Of a DNA stretch of 64,000 nucleotides, positions 1-9,675 are shown piece after piece. This DNA is from an uncultured Clostridia bacterium (GTDB lineage Bacteria > Bacillota > Clostridia > Saccharofermentanales > Saccharofermentanaceae), in contig CAMZBB010000002.1 of NCBI GenBank assembly GCA_947304405.1, positions 1-64,000 on the forward strand, in the 5' to 3' direction. Numbering within the stretch: position 1 is the first letter of the stretch; each line of letters starts with the position of its first letter. A program made the position numbers and the translations under genes. A model generated the notes under the pieces. It did no database searches. It was not told the origin of the DNA and worked only from the letters and a program-made list of their open reading frames with translations.

Positions 1-51
1 GTACGGTTCGCATCCGTAAGGTCGAGAGTTCGATCCTCTTCGTCTCCACCA
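1..51 (+). tRNA. tRNA-Ala(CGC), 3' part only (truncated by window start)
   Basis: Anticodon stem/loop TACGG-TTCGCAT-CCGTA, T-arm GAGAGTTCGATCCTCTT, encoded CCA; U70 position compatible with the G3:U70 Ala identity. Confidence 0.8.
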
Positions 52-57
52 AAACGC

Positions 58-134
58 AAAACACCTTCAGTAACTAGTTCCGCAGGTGAGCTCCGCTCAC
101 CGAGGACCTGTTCGTATGTTACTGAAGGTGTTTT
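58..134 (+). terminator. Long stem terminator-like element with nested inner hairpin
   Basis: 17-bp perfect inverted repeat AAAACACCTTCAGTAAC (58-74)/GTTACTGAAGGTGTTTT (118-134); inner GGTGAGC-TCC-GCTCACC. Confidence 0.7.
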
Positions 135-219
135 AGTTTTGATTAACAAAATCGTTACACCGGCTTTATGGTGTGCTTTCACGTTTTTCTGTAAAATTCA
201 AATACAGGGAGGAAACGAA

Positions 220-1320
220 TTGGATATTATCGGGAAGATACGTAATTATTTCTTTTACTGCGGCATTGAGAAAGATGAATACAATGCCTTGAAAAAAGAC
301 GCGTATATTTCAAACTTTAAAGTGTGGAGAATTCTTCACGTTCTTATGGCTGCAGCTTTTGGAATCTTGTTTCTGTCTTCCTTTTTTGTATCCGCGATGG
401 CTGTTAACAGGAGCTTCTATCTGACGGCGTTTGTTTATTCCGGAATTGCCATTGTGTGCTTTTTCCTTTTGAAGAAAGATTCGATCATCGCACAGTTTTT
501 CATATACCTTTCGATCTCGGTACTGTTCGTGTTCGGATGCATGCTGGCACAGAACAAGCCTGATTATCCGTCTGTAACCTTCATCGCTATCTTGCTGGTC
601 GCGCCGATGTTTATGATCGACAAGCCTTTCTTCATGACGATCGAACTCTGTGCTGCGACTGCCGTGTTCCTGATATGGATGCATGGAATAAAGACGCCCG
701 AAGCTTGGCAGGTCGATCTGCTGAATGTCATTCCATTTACGATAATCGGATGTTTTCTCAACGTCATAGCCAACTCGATCCGCATCAAGGAATTCGTCCT
801 GACCAGGCAGATCAGGATCCAAAAAGATACGGATGAACTGACGGGCATCAGTAACAAGGGTGCTTTGACGAGGGATATCAATGAGTATCTGAATGACAGA
901 ACTACCGATAAGGGCATCATGCTTCTGCTTGATTGTGATCATTTCAAATCCATCAACGATACCTACGGCCATGACGTCGGAGACAGCGTGATCCGTCAGA
1001 TTGGCCAATTTCTCGGCAAGTTGGTCAATAACGATGTGATCGCAAGCCGTTTCGGTGGAGATGAGTTTGTGGTTTTCATCAAAGGCACGAATGATCTGAA
1101 TACGGCACGTAAATTTGCGGATGAGATTGCAAACGGTATCTCCGCTAACGTTCAGCTTCCTGAAAAAGACAAGAAGATAACCATAAGCATTGGTATTTCC
1201 TTTTATAAGGGTCTGGCGAAGAATTATTCTGAGATATTCAACAGATCCGATATGGCCATGTATAAGGCGAAAGCCGATCCGAACAACAGATACTGCATTT
1301 TTGACGAATCAGAGTCTTAA
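220..1320 (+). CDS. Membrane-associated GGDEF diguanylate cyclase
   Basis: FGGDEFVVF signature, N-terminal hydrophobic helices; TTG start at 220 after GGGAGG preferred over ORF start 139, which abuts the 58-134 hairpin. Confidence 0.85.
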   Translation: MDIIGKIRNYFFYCGIEKDEYNALKKDAYISNFKVWRILHVLMAAAFGILFLSSFFVSAMAVNRSFYLTAFVYSGIAIVCFFLLKKDSIIAQFFIYLSISVLFVFGCMLAQNKPDYPSVTFIAILLVAPMFMIDKPFFMTIELCAATAVFLIWMHGIKTPEAWQVDLLNVIPFTIIGCFLNVIANSIRIKEFVLTRQIRIQKDTDELTGISNKGALTRDINEYLNDRTTDKGIMLLLDCDHFKSINDTYGHDVGDSVIRQIGQFLGKLVNNDVIASRFGGDEFVVFIKGTNDLNTARKFADEIANGISANVQLPEKDKKITISIGISFYKGLAKNYSEIFNRSDMAMYKAKADPNNRYCIFDESES

Positions 1321-1440
1321 AGATCAAGTTTCAAGCCTGATCTTTGACCTGTAAAGCACCTTGATGCTCATATATAAATACTTGTATTTATTGCGATAAA
1401 GTGTAAAATTTGCTACATATTGCGTTTTTGTGAGGATCAT

Positions 1441-2709
1441 ATGGAAAAGAAACCCTTTGTAACCAAGGAAAAGATCGAAGAAATAGTCAAGACTTATCCC
1501 ACGCCTTTTCACATCTACGACGAGGCGGGAATAAAGGCACGCTGCAAGGCTGTCAAAGAAGCATTCTCCTGGAATAAGGGCTTTTGTGAGTTTTTTGCTG
1601 TAAAGGCAACACCGAATCCGTTCATCATGGAGATCATCAGAGACGAGGGCTTCGGATTTGACTGCTCGAGCGAGGCAGAGCTTGTTCTTGCGGATGCGGT
1701 CGGAGGCCCGATCATGTTCTCGAGCAATGATACTCCTGCTGAAGAATACGCGCTTTGCGCAAAGCTCGGCGGCATCATCAATCTTGATGACATCACGCAC
1801 ATTCCTTTCCTTGAGGGCATCATCGGTCCCGAGTTCCCCGAGATCATGAGCTGCAGATATAATCCGGGCGGAGTCTACAAGCTCAGCAACGGGATCATGG
1901 ACAATCCGGGCGATTCCAAGTACGGAATGACCAAAGAGCAGCTTTTCGATGCATATGCTCAGCTCAAGGCTCACGGAGTTAAGAAGGTTGGCCTTCACGC
2001 GTTCCTTGCGAGCAACACGGTTACGAATGAGTACTATCCGAAGCTCGCGGGAGAACTTTTCGAGCTTGCTGTCGAAGCAAAGAACAAGACCGGCGTTGAG
2101 TTTGCATTTATCAATCTTTCGGGCGGCGTAGGCGTTGACTACAGGCCCGACCAGAGTGCCAACGATATTTATGAGATAGGCGAGGGCGTTAGAAAGAAGT
2201 TCGAAGAGATCCTCGTTCCTGCCGGAATGGGCGATGTAGCGATCTATACTGAGATGGGCAGGTTTATGCTTGCACCTTTCGGCGCGCTCGTTACAAAGGC
2301 GATCCACGAAAAGCACATCTACAAGGAATACATCGGTGTTGATGCGTGCGCAGCAAATCTCATGCGTCCTGCAATGTACGGCGCTTATCACCACATCACG
2401 GTCCTTGGCAAAGAGAATGCTCCCGCTGACCATAAGTATGACATAACGGGTTCTCTTTGCGAGAATAACGATAAGTTCGCGATCGACAGGATGCTTCCTA
2501 AGATCGACATGGGCGATTACCTCGTTATCCACGATGCCGGTGCGCACGGTTTCGCAATGGGATATAACTACAACGGAAGACTTTGGTCTGCTGAGCTCCT
2601 GCTCAAGGAAGACGGCTCCGTCAAGTTGATCAGACGTGCTGAGTCCCTGAACGATTACTTCTCGACATTTGATGTTACGGAATACGGTGACAAGTTGATC
2701 AGGAACTGA
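1441..2709 (+). CDS. lysA: Diaminopimelate decarboxylase family protein
   Basis: PLP-lysine region FFAVKATPNPFIM, GFDCSSEAE, LSGGVGVDY, CEN..D motif. Confidence 0.8.
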   Translation: MEKKPFVTKEKIEEIVKTYPTPFHIYDEAGIKARCKAVKEAFSWNKGFCEFFAVKATPNPFIMEIIRDEGFGFDCSSEAELVLADAVGGPIMFSSNDTPAEEYALCAKLGGIINLDDITHIPFLEGIIGPEFPEIMSCRYNPGGVYKLSNGIMDNPGDSKYGMTKEQLFDAYAQLKAHGVKKVGLHAFLASNTVTNEYYPKLAGELFELAVEAKNKTGVEFAFINLSGGVGVDYRPDQSANDIYEIGEGVRKKFEEILVPAGMGDVAIYTEMGRFMLAPFGALVTKAIHEKHIYKEYIGVDACAANLMRPAMYGAYHHITVLGKENAPADHKYDITGSLCENNDKFAIDRMLPKIDMGDYLVIHDAGAHGFAMGYNYNGRLWSAELLLKEDGSVKLIRRAESLNDYFSTFDVTEYGDKLIRN

Positions 2710-4074
2710 TCAGATCTCATCAATCTCCATATCGTTAACGATATTATTGACCCATTTAAACTGCCTGTAGCGTGCAATGACCGCAGGCAGTTTTATTATC
2801 TCGTCAAGATTGATCAGGAAATAGACTACAAGGACCGGGAGCTTGAATACGAAACCTGCAATCATGCCTACGGGTACGACAAATGCCCACATAGTCAGAG
2901 TGTCACAGATAAAACCGAATTTGGTATCCCCGCCGGCTGAGAAGATGCCGCCTATAGTCGTGCAGTTGATCGAGCGGCCCAGGATGTAATAGCTGCACAT
3001 CAGTATCATCACCATAAGGTAGTGTTCGGCCAGGGGAGTGAGGTTTACGAGCCTGATGACCAGAGGTGCGGAAGCTGCAGCGATAAGTCCGAGGAATATG
3101 CCTGATACAACGCAGAGCTTCATTAAGCGCTTGCCGTAATCTTTTGCTGTATCCAGACGGTTTGCACCGAGTTCGTTTCCGACAACGATGGCTCCGCCTG
3201 CACCCAATGCATAGCAGAAGGCCGATACCATGTCTTTGATCACGGTAACTATCGCATTTGCCGCAACGGCATCAGAACCCAAATGTCCCATGATGACGGT
3301 CATCATGGTAAAGCCGATGCTCCAGATTATCTGATTTAGGAAGAAGGGCGCGCTGTATTTTGAGAAACGCTGCCTTAAATGTATCCCGGTCTTCAGGATG
3401 TATTTGAACCTCAATGAGACTATGCGTTTTGAGATCAAGTAATAAACGCAGAAAACGAAACCGACAAATGCGGAGATGGTTGTCGCAAGAGCAGCTCCGG
3501 AAGCGCCCATCTTAGGCATACCGAAAAGCCCGTATATGAAAACTGCATTAAGGCCGATGTTCAGTATGACCATTACCGTGCTTGCGAATGTGCACTGCTT
3601 GACCAGCCCGACGTTTTTCAGAATGGCCTCGTAAATTATCGAAAGGCCCATGAAAACATAAGAGAATGAAGCTATGCGCAGATACGGAACGCCATTTGCG
3701 ATCAAGGCCGGCTCATTGGTGTAGATCGCCATTACGCCTTCCGGCATGATCATGGTGCTGCCGAAGAAAAGAACGAGGATAGGGAGGATGAGCTTGATAG
3801 AATATCCGAAAAGTCTCTCTATTGAATCTTTGTCGCCTTTGCCCCAGAACTGTGCGGCAAACATGGAACATCCCGACGAGATGGCAAGACTAAACATGCT
3901 GAACACGAACGCGACCTGGGACGCGAGCGAGACGGATGACATGGCATCCTGATCCGATACGAGCATTATCGTGTCTGACAGCGGGACAAGCGAGAACATG
4001 AAGTTCTGCAGTGTCATCGGAAGTATCAGTGATACCAGCTTTTTACGGAAAGAACTGTTTTCTGCAATAGACAT
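2710..4074 (-). CDS. MATE family efflux transporter
   Basis: Twelve-TM MATE-like sequence (SLASQVAFVFSMFSLAISSGCSMFAAQFWGKGD). Confidence 0.85.
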   Translation of the reverse strand: MSIAENSSFRKKLVSLILPMTLQNFMFSLVPLSDTIMLVSDQDAMSSVSLASQVAFVFSMFSLAISSGCSMFAAQFWGKGDKDSIERLFGYSIKLILPILVLFFGSTMIMPEGVMAIYTNEPALIANGVPYLRIASFSYVFMGLSIIYEAILKNVGLVKQCTFASTVMVILNIGLNAVFIYGLFGMPKMGASGAALATTISAFVGFVFCVYYLISKRIVSLRFKYILKTGIHLRQRFSKYSAPFFLNQIIWSIGFTMMTVIMGHLGSDAVAANAIVTVIKDMVSAFCYALGAGGAIVVGNELGANRLDTAKDYGKRLMKLCVVSGIFLGLIAAASAPLVIRLVNLTPLAEHYLMVMILMCSYYILGRSINCTTIGGIFSAGGDTKFGFICDTLTMWAFVVPVGMIAGFVFKLPVLVVYFLINLDEIIKLPAVIARYRQFKWVNNIVNDMEIDEI

Positions 4075-4168
4075 ACGGGTATTATATCAAAAGGACCGGA
4101 CGGTTCTTGATATATCTGTTTGAATCCGTATGATATAATTCACGAAAAATCTTAACCGAGGTATATGA

Positions 4169-4972
4169 ATGAAAAGACCGATCAGAATAACTACGGCAGT
4201 CTTGCTTTCTTTGGGCGTGCTGGTCCTTCCTTCGTGCGGCAAAAAGGAGAAAGAGACACTGCCGACTGGTACGATACCTACATCGGCCTCAAAGGCTTCT
4301 TCTGCCGCTTCATCTGATGCCAAGGAGACGGATGATACCGCTCCGTCTGAATCCGGAACACTTCCGGCTCCTGTCTTTGCTTATACGGGACAGCTTGAAG
4401 TGATAGCGGCTGCAAAGAGCACGTGGTATGTTGAAGGTGACGGCGATATGCGTTATGCGATCACGGATCTCGACATGAACGGCCGGTATGAGATCACCGC
4501 GGCAAAGAAGAACAAAGCTTTCACCATGTATGAAGTGTCAGCAGACAACAGCGGGATCGCTAAGGTCAGGACTCCTTTCGAGGCCGGTTCTCCGGGTCCT
4601 TACATGGAAGAGGAATACAAGCTCAGGATGAATTCCGACGGCGAATATCTTTATGTGGCCAGAGAGTACGATGATGCGCTCAATGAGGGAGAGGAAACGA
4701 TCTATTACTACGTCGTGTCGCTTGCTAACGGCGTTTTAAGGGCAAATCAGGTTGCTACCGAGATAAAGATCACTGACGATTCGGGAAATGTCACATCAAG
4801 ATACGGTGATGACGAGTTCGAGACGTCTGCGGAAGATTTCAAGGTTAAGACAGATACCGGACTTCCGAAGATTGAGCATATACAGAAAGTGTCATGGGGT
4901 GACGGCAATTCCGTGGCCGGCATGAATGACGCGAAATCGTTGGAAGCCATCTGCTTCAAACTCACGAAATAA
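4169..4972 (+). CDS. Putative secreted lipoprotein, unknown function
   Basis: Lipobox LVLPSC after signal peptide, Ser/Thr-rich linker. Confidence 0.6.
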   Translation: MKRPIRITTAVLLSLGVLVLPSCGKKEKETLPTGTIPTSASKASSAASSDAKETDDTAPSESGTLPAPVFAYTGQLEVIAAAKSTWYVEGDGDMRYAITDLDMNGRYEITAAKKNKAFTMYEVSADNSGIAKVRTPFEAGSPGPYMEEEYKLRMNSDGEYLYVAREYDDALNEGEETIYYYVVSLANGVLRANQVATEIKITDDSGNVTSRYGDDEFETSAEDFKVKTDTGLPKIEHIQKVSWGDGNSVAGMNDAKSLEAICFKLTK

Positions 4973-5060
4973 AAACGGTGTTGTTGTAAAAGTGACGATG
5001 CCGCTTCGTTGTGAGTCTTCCATAAAAGTCCGGAAAAGGCTGGCGACTTACTAAACACGG

Positions 5061-5162
5061 GAAAAACTCATTTTCGTAAGTGCGTTTTCATGATATTTGC
5101 TCAATTTCTAAAGAACTGCACTTACGAAATAAGAAAACAGCGAAAAGGCTTTTTTCGTAAGT
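5061..5162. repeat. Small intergenic repeat cluster, TTTCGTAAGT(GC) in three copies
   Basis: TTTCGTAAGTGC at 5072-5083, inverted GCACTTACGAAA at 5118-5129, TTTCGTAAGT at 5153-5162; flanking GAAAA..TTTCGTAAGT direct repeats offset by 81 nt. Confidence 0.75.
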
Positions 5163-5189
5163 CAACGCTTGCCGGATTAGTTTAAAAGC

Positions 5190-5230
5190 AAAAGGGCTGT
5201 TGCATTTTGTTTTGCAACAGCCCTTTCTTT
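5190..5230. terminator. Intrinsic terminator, probably bidirectional
   Basis: AAAGGGCTGTTGCA / TGCAACAGCCCTTT 14-bp stem. Confidence 0.85.
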
Positions 5231-5245
5231 ACGGAAAGTCATAAT

Positions 5246-5627
5246 TGGTGGAGATGAGGAGAATCGAACTCCTGTCCGAAACCGTCTCGGCCCAGACAAT
5301 CTCCGGGTGCAGTCAGCGGTTAAGATATTCCCCTTGCGCATGAGCCCGCTGACGGGCTAAGGTTCCGGTAGCTTCATAGGGGGATTATAGTCGCGGATCC
5401 GGCTCAAAGCTTTGCCGGGAGGACTGCCTGCTTAACCTCTCTCAGGTGAGGTCTGCGGTGTACGTACACCCATGTGAGCAGATACACACGGGGACGGTAG
5501 CCTTAGGCTGCTACGAGCTCAGTGTTGTCTGCAATTACTTGCAATTTCCCGTTTTTTAAGGAGGCCAACGAGAATCCTCCACCCGCTTTCCGGGCTTCGG
5601 CGACCCCGTCGAAACCGGTACATCCCC
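5246..5627 (-). ncRNA. ssrA: tmRNA
   Basis: Minus strand 5' GGGGATGTACCGGTTTCGACGGGG and 3' GGACAGGAGTTCGATTCTCCTCATCTCCACCA; tag ORF GCA GAC AAC ACT GAG CTC GTA GCA GCC TAA = ADNTELVAA*. Confidence 0.95.
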
Positions 5628-5656
5628 ATAGGGACTTTCCGCAAAGCAGACTGATA

Positions 5657-6250
5657 TTATATATTCTCGTCCTCGAAATTCAAGTCCTTGGAAACGTCGT
5701 AGGGCTGATACTCGCGGTCAAGGATCTCCTTGGCATTTGCGATCTCGTCCTCTTCGCTCTGAACCTGTCTCTGTTCATAGTTCTCAGGCTTGCTGTGTTC
5801 GTCGAGCTCTTCAGATGTAGCTTTATCGGGCCTGTACTCGATTTCTTCGGGATCAAGTCCGTCATACTTCATGAAAGGGTTGCAGAGGAATTCGGTGCCG
5901 CAATAGTAGCACTTGAGAGTGAAGGGAACCTGTTCGAGTTTCTGCATTCCCTTGCCGCAGGAAGGGCAGTTGATGCTGTTCTTGAAGTCTTTACGGAGAC
6001 TCAGCTGGGAAGCTTCCTTTAAGTGAAGGTTGAACTCAACATTGGTAAACCCGTGTTCCTTGAGCATGAGCCACATAGCGTGGAGCAGGATCTGCTGCTG
6101 GTTTACGGTATCTCTGAGGATCTCAACCTCTTTGATCGACTGGAATTCGTTCTTGATACTGCCATCGGAAGAGAGAGCCGCGTCAACCTCGTCGACATTC
6201 TTCATTTTTGACAGCTGCTTTAAAGTGTTCAGGTCTAAGTTCTCGCTCAT
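5657..6250 (-). CDS. Hypothetical protein with zinc-ribbon (CPSCGK..CYYCGT)
   Basis: Long ORF with two CxxC motifs. Confidence 0.65.
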   Translation of the reverse strand: MSENLDLNTLKQLSKMKNVDEVDAALSSDGSIKNEFQSIKEVEILRDTVNQQQILLHAMWLMLKEHGFTNVEFNLHLKEASQLSLRKDFKNSINCPSCGKGMQKLEQVPFTLKCYYCGTEFLCNPFMKYDGLDPEEIEYRPDKATSEELDEHSKPENYEQRQVQSEEDEIANAKEILDREYQPYDVSKDLNFEDENI

Positions 6251-6316
6251 GGCAGTACCTTCTTTCTTTTTTGTCTATGAGATTCAGATTATATTAGATT
6301 TGTCAAAAAAACAATA

Positions 6317-7543
6317 CTAACCCTTTTTGAATGTGGCACAGAACGTAGCGATGGCCGCGCACATCTCGTATCTGTTGTTGGGATCGGCAAGCCTCTGGTC
6401 ATCGTCTTTGTGTGAGAGGTAACCTAATACTATCTGGTAGGATCTGATGCTCTTGGCATAGTTCAGACCAGTATATTTGTTGGTTGCCTTGCTTCCTCTG
6501 AAATTGGTTTTGCCGGCCTTGGCCACAAGCCTGCCCAGCTTGTTTGCATATGTCTTTTTGTTCAGTTTTCCGGCGTTGGGATAATATACGCGAACGCCTT
6601 TTACTTTGCTGTTGTATCCTGCATCTGCGTGAAGCCTTAAGAAAAGTGTGGGCTTTGCTTTGACGGCGATGTTTGCACGTTCCTTGTTTGAGATGTTTAC
6701 GTCATTCTCGGATCTTGTGAGGATAACGGTGGCGCCGCATTGCTCCAGATAATCCTTGAGCATAAGGGCGGTATCCAAAGTGAGTTCATATTCCTTCTGA
6801 TTGGTGACAACGCCTGTGGTTCCCGAAGTGCAGCGGGGCTTGCCTGTTTTTGTGCCTTTTTTGAAAGGTTCTTTTTTGTAATCGGTCTTAGCCTGATGTC
6901 CGGGGTCGATCACGACCTTTATGCCCTTAAGGTTAGGGGCGTTGCTCTTGAGCGGAACGGAAGTCGGCTTCGGGGCTTCCGTAGGTTCGGAAGTCGTCTC
7001 GTCGGGTTCTTCTGCACGCGTGGGGAGAGGTGCAACGGTCGGCTGCGTGGTTGTCTCTGATGAAGAAGGCTGCTCGCTTTCTGTCTGTGAAACGGTTGCC
7101 GTAGTCTCAGACATGGTGGGAGCGGGCTTTGTTCCGGGGATCTTGCCGGTGACAAATGCAAATACGAGACCGCCTACAAGACCGAGAGAGAGCAGGGAAG
7201 AGATTATCACGACCGGAGCCTTGCTCTTTTTCTTCTTGACGGTATGGATCGGTGCCGCAGAAACTGTACCGGGCTTCACGGCTTCGGGCTGTCTTGTGAC
7301 AACGGGAAAATCAGGAGTGTTGCTCTTTGGTGCGACGGGTGTTTCCTTGCTTGTCTGGGAGGGCGCAGGCGCTTTTTCTTGCGCGATCTTCTTTATTGAT
7401 TCGTACTCGGCGATGACTTCCTTGACGAAAGACTCGCGCTCTTCCTCGGTAAGGGTTTTTAAATGATTCTCTAATATCTCGCGCTTCACGCGGGGAAGTT
7501 CAGATAATATCTGTTCAAGCTTGGAATTGTTATCGTCCGGCAT
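6317..7543 (-). CDS. Membrane-anchored N-acetylmuramoyl-L-alanine amidase (Amidase_3)
   Basis: VVIDPGHQ motif, RSEND, single TM segment and Pro/Thr-rich linker. Confidence 0.8.
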   Translation of the reverse strand: MPDDNNSKLEQILSELPRVKREILENHLKTLTEEERESFVKEVIAEYESIKKIAQEKAPAPSQTSKETPVAPKSNTPDFPVVTRQPEAVKPGTVSAAPIHTVKKKKSKAPVVIISSLLSLGLVGGLVFAFVTGKIPGTKPAPTMSETTATVSQTESEQPSSSETTTQPTVAPLPTRAEEPDETTSEPTEAPKPTSVPLKSNAPNLKGIKVVIDPGHQAKTDYKKEPFKKGTKTGKPRCTSGTTGVVTNQKEYELTLDTALMLKDYLEQCGATVILTRSENDVNISNKERANIAVKAKPTLFLRLHADAGYNSKVKGVRVYYPNAGKLNKKTYANKLGRLVAKAGKTNFRGSKATNKYTGLNYAKSIRSYQIVLGYLSHKDDDQRLADPNNRYEMCAAIATFCATFKKG

Positions 7544-7623
7544 GGGTGAATCTCTCCTTTAAAGAAGATAATATCATTAAATCATTTTGAGAACAAAACG
7601 ATGTTTGGTAATATTCAAAAAAT

Positions 7624-7663
7624 AGTATTGCACAATGAATAGTAGTGTGCTATATTCAATACT
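7624..7663 (+). promoter_or_regulatory. Promoter embedded in a dyad upstream of padR-like gene
   Basis: TTGCAC-17 nt-TATATT with TGn extended -10; overlapped by AGTATTG(7624-7630)...CAATACT(7657-7663). Confidence 0.6.
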
Positions 7664-7731
7664 GACATGGGAAGAATAGCTGATGACGTGTTAGTTTTTG
7701 TCCGTGTCATTTTCGAATAAGGGGGAATAAT

Positions 7732-8064
7732 ATGAACAATCAGTTCAAGAAAGGAGTACTTGATCTGTGCGTGCTTGCGTTCCTTGACAAGGGCGACAGC
7801 TACGGCTACGACCTGGCTGACAGCCTTACGGCGAAGATGAACATTGCAGACGGAACGGTTTATCCGATCCTGCGCAAACTGGCAGCTGAAGGAAGCGTAT
7901 CCACGTATCTCAAGGAATCTCAGAACGGACCGCCCAGGAAGTATTACCACCTCACGGACGAAGGCCGTAAGAGACTGCAGAGTGACAAAGCAGAATGGAA
8001 AGAGTTCTCTAAAGCAGTCGACGGCATCATCAATGAGAAACAGGGGGAAGAAGCAGATGAATAA
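7732..8064 (+). CDS. PadR family transcriptional regulator
   Basis: YGYDLADSL..GTVYPILRKL..GPPRKYYHLTDEGR. Confidence 0.9.
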   Translation: MNNQFKKGVLDLCVLAFLDKGDSYGYDLADSLTAKMNIADGTVYPILRKLAAEGSVSTYLKESQNGPPRKYYHLTDEGRKRLQSDKAEWKEFSKAVDGIINEKQGEEADE

Positions 8065-8632
8065 AAAAGAATATCTTGATACGCTCGGGAAAGCTCTCGG
8101 CGCTATGCCTTATAAAGATGTAAATGAGATCCTTTATGAGATCGGAACTCATTTTTCCGAGGGCGCGCTCAAGGGCAAGACCGAGGAGGAAATAGCAGAA
8201 GGACTTGGCGATCCCGATGAACTCGCAACTCTGTACAGGGAAGGAATGAAGCTCCCTGAGATAATGAAGAAGCGCAGCAACGCTTTTACGGATACCAAGA
8301 CCGGAGCTGACGGCAGAAGCAAACTCTTCGTGGTTCTTTTCAATGCGTTTGTCGGTATTGAAGTTTGGCTGTTGATCCTTTTCGCTATCTTCGTAGCGGT
8401 CGGCCTTCTGGTATCGTCGGTCGGCGGGATCGTTGCCATCATCACGGGAATCTGCACCGGAGGCATTACATACTACATGGTTCCGTTTATATTCCTGGCA
8501 GTTACCTTGCTGTTCTTTGCAATATTCCTTTTCATCCTCGTGATACTCGGAATCAAGTACTTCGCAAAGGGAACAAAGGCATATGTCAACTGGAATAAGC
8601 GGATCTGGAAAAAAGGATTCGGGGAGGCATGA
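8057..8632 (+). CDS. DUF1700/HAAS domain membrane protein
   Basis: MNKKEYLDTLGKAL...LGDPDELATLYREG; overlaps padR stop by 8 nt; typical PadR partner. Confidence 0.8.
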   Translation: MNKKEYLDTLGKALGAMPYKDVNEILYEIGTHFSEGALKGKTEEEIAEGLGDPDELATLYREGMKLPEIMKKRSNAFTDTKTGADGRSKLFVVLFNAFVGIEVWLLILFAIFVAVGLLVSSVGGIVAIITGICTGGITYYMVPFIFLAVTLLFFAIFLFILVILGIKYFAKGTKAYVNWNKRIWKKGFGEA

Positions 8633-8814
8633 ATATGAGCAAAGGTGATATTAAGTTACTCATAACAGGTGTTATCTCACTGTTCCTGGCAATGGTAATG
8701 GGAGTGGTTACGCTTATAACGTTCGCTTTCGGATTTGGCGGGAAATTAAAGGAGATAGACTGGAGCAAGAAATTCGGCTGGAATAAGCAGGCTATTGAAC
8801 AGCCTGTGGACTGA
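8629..8814 (+). CDS. Small membrane protein
   Basis: ATGA overlap with preceding gene, one TM segment. Confidence 0.55.
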   Translation: MNMSKGDIKLLITGVISLFLAMVMGVVTLITFAFGFGGKLKEIDWSKKFGWNKQAIEQPVD

Positions 8815-8864
8815 AGATAAAAGGATAGATTAGAAAACTTCCGGATAAGGGATTTGAGTAAGAG

Positions 8865-8899
8865 AGATGAGGCTGCCTCGAATGAGACAGCCTCTATCT
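8865..8899. terminator. Bidirectional terminator between convergent genes
   Basis: GAGGCTGCCTC / GAGACAGCCTC stem. Confidence 0.8.
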
Positions 8900-9675
8900 T
8901 ATTTTCCGTCATAATTGGTCTCGGGATCCCAGTGCATGTCTTCCTGGCGGTGCATCCATTCGGACAGGGCTTCGGTCATTTTGTGAGCATCATTGTCAAA
9001 ATCCTTGCCGTAAAGCGGTTCACCGACGTAGATCCTGATCTTCCTTCTGTGAAAACCGTTGAGAGGGTGAGGGTGCTTTGAAGTGCGGGGCCAGATCTGA
9101 TAGGCGCCTGCGATATAAACGGGAACGAGAGGAACATTTGCCTTGATGGCAAGGTAAGCAGCGCCGTCTTTCATCTCGGCGAGCTTTCCGGTGTGAGTTC
9201 TTGTTCCTTCAGGGAAAACGAAGCAGATGTTGCCCTGTTCGACTTCCTTTTTTGCTTTGATGAGACCTCTGACGGGGTTACCGTAACGGTCAACAGCTAT
9301 ACCGCGGCCGACGCGCATGATAAGGCGGCCGAGTTTGCCGTGGTCAGTCTCGAGATCTGAAGCGGCCAGGCAGCACATCCATTTGAAATGTCCCTTCGGC
9401 AGATAGTCGATGATGAGGACTCCGTCCGGATAGCTCTGGTGGTTGGAAGCGACGACATATGGGTTATTGGCGGGAAAATTCTCTTTCCCGATGCATTTCA
9501 TGTCACACAAGATATGAGTGAGAAGAAGGAAGCCGTTCTTGGCAACGACATCCCAAAAACCTCGTTTGGTGGGATATTTCTCATCAAGCTGGCGATGGTG
9601 CTCAGCGTGGGACAGCTTCTTTTCGCCGGCATTCTCCTGAACGGATGATGCGGTATCCTTTATGTTCTCAGACAT
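8899..9675 (-). CDS. 1-acyl-sn-glycerol-3-phosphate acyltransferase (PlsC family)
   Basis: NHQSYPDG and FPEGTRTHTG motifs. Confidence 0.85.
   Translation of the reverse strand: MSENIKDTASSVQENAGEKKLSHAEHHRQLDEKYPTKRGFWDVVAKNGFLLLTHILCDMKCIGKENFPANNPYVVASNHQSYPDGVLIIDYLPKGHFKWMCCLAASDLETDHGKLGRLIMRVGRGIAVDRYGNPVRGLIKAKKEVEQGNICFVFPEGTRTHTGKLAEMKDGAAYLAIKANVPLVPVYIAGAYQIWPRTSKHPHPLNGFHRRKIRIYVGEPLYGKDFDNDAHKMTEALSEWMHRQEDMHWDPETNYDGK

Noticed and set aside
310-1008. 232-aa minus-strand ORF
   Set aside because: Antisense to the GGDEF gene; no recognisable motif.
1324-2547. 407-aa minus-strand ORF
   Set aside because: Fully antisense to lysA, low-complexity-like composition, no RBS or family motif; shadow ORF of a codon-biased gene.
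5522-6022. 166-aa plus-strand ORF
   Set aside because: Spans the 5' part of tmRNA and the antisense of the zinc-ribbon gene; not a plausible protein.
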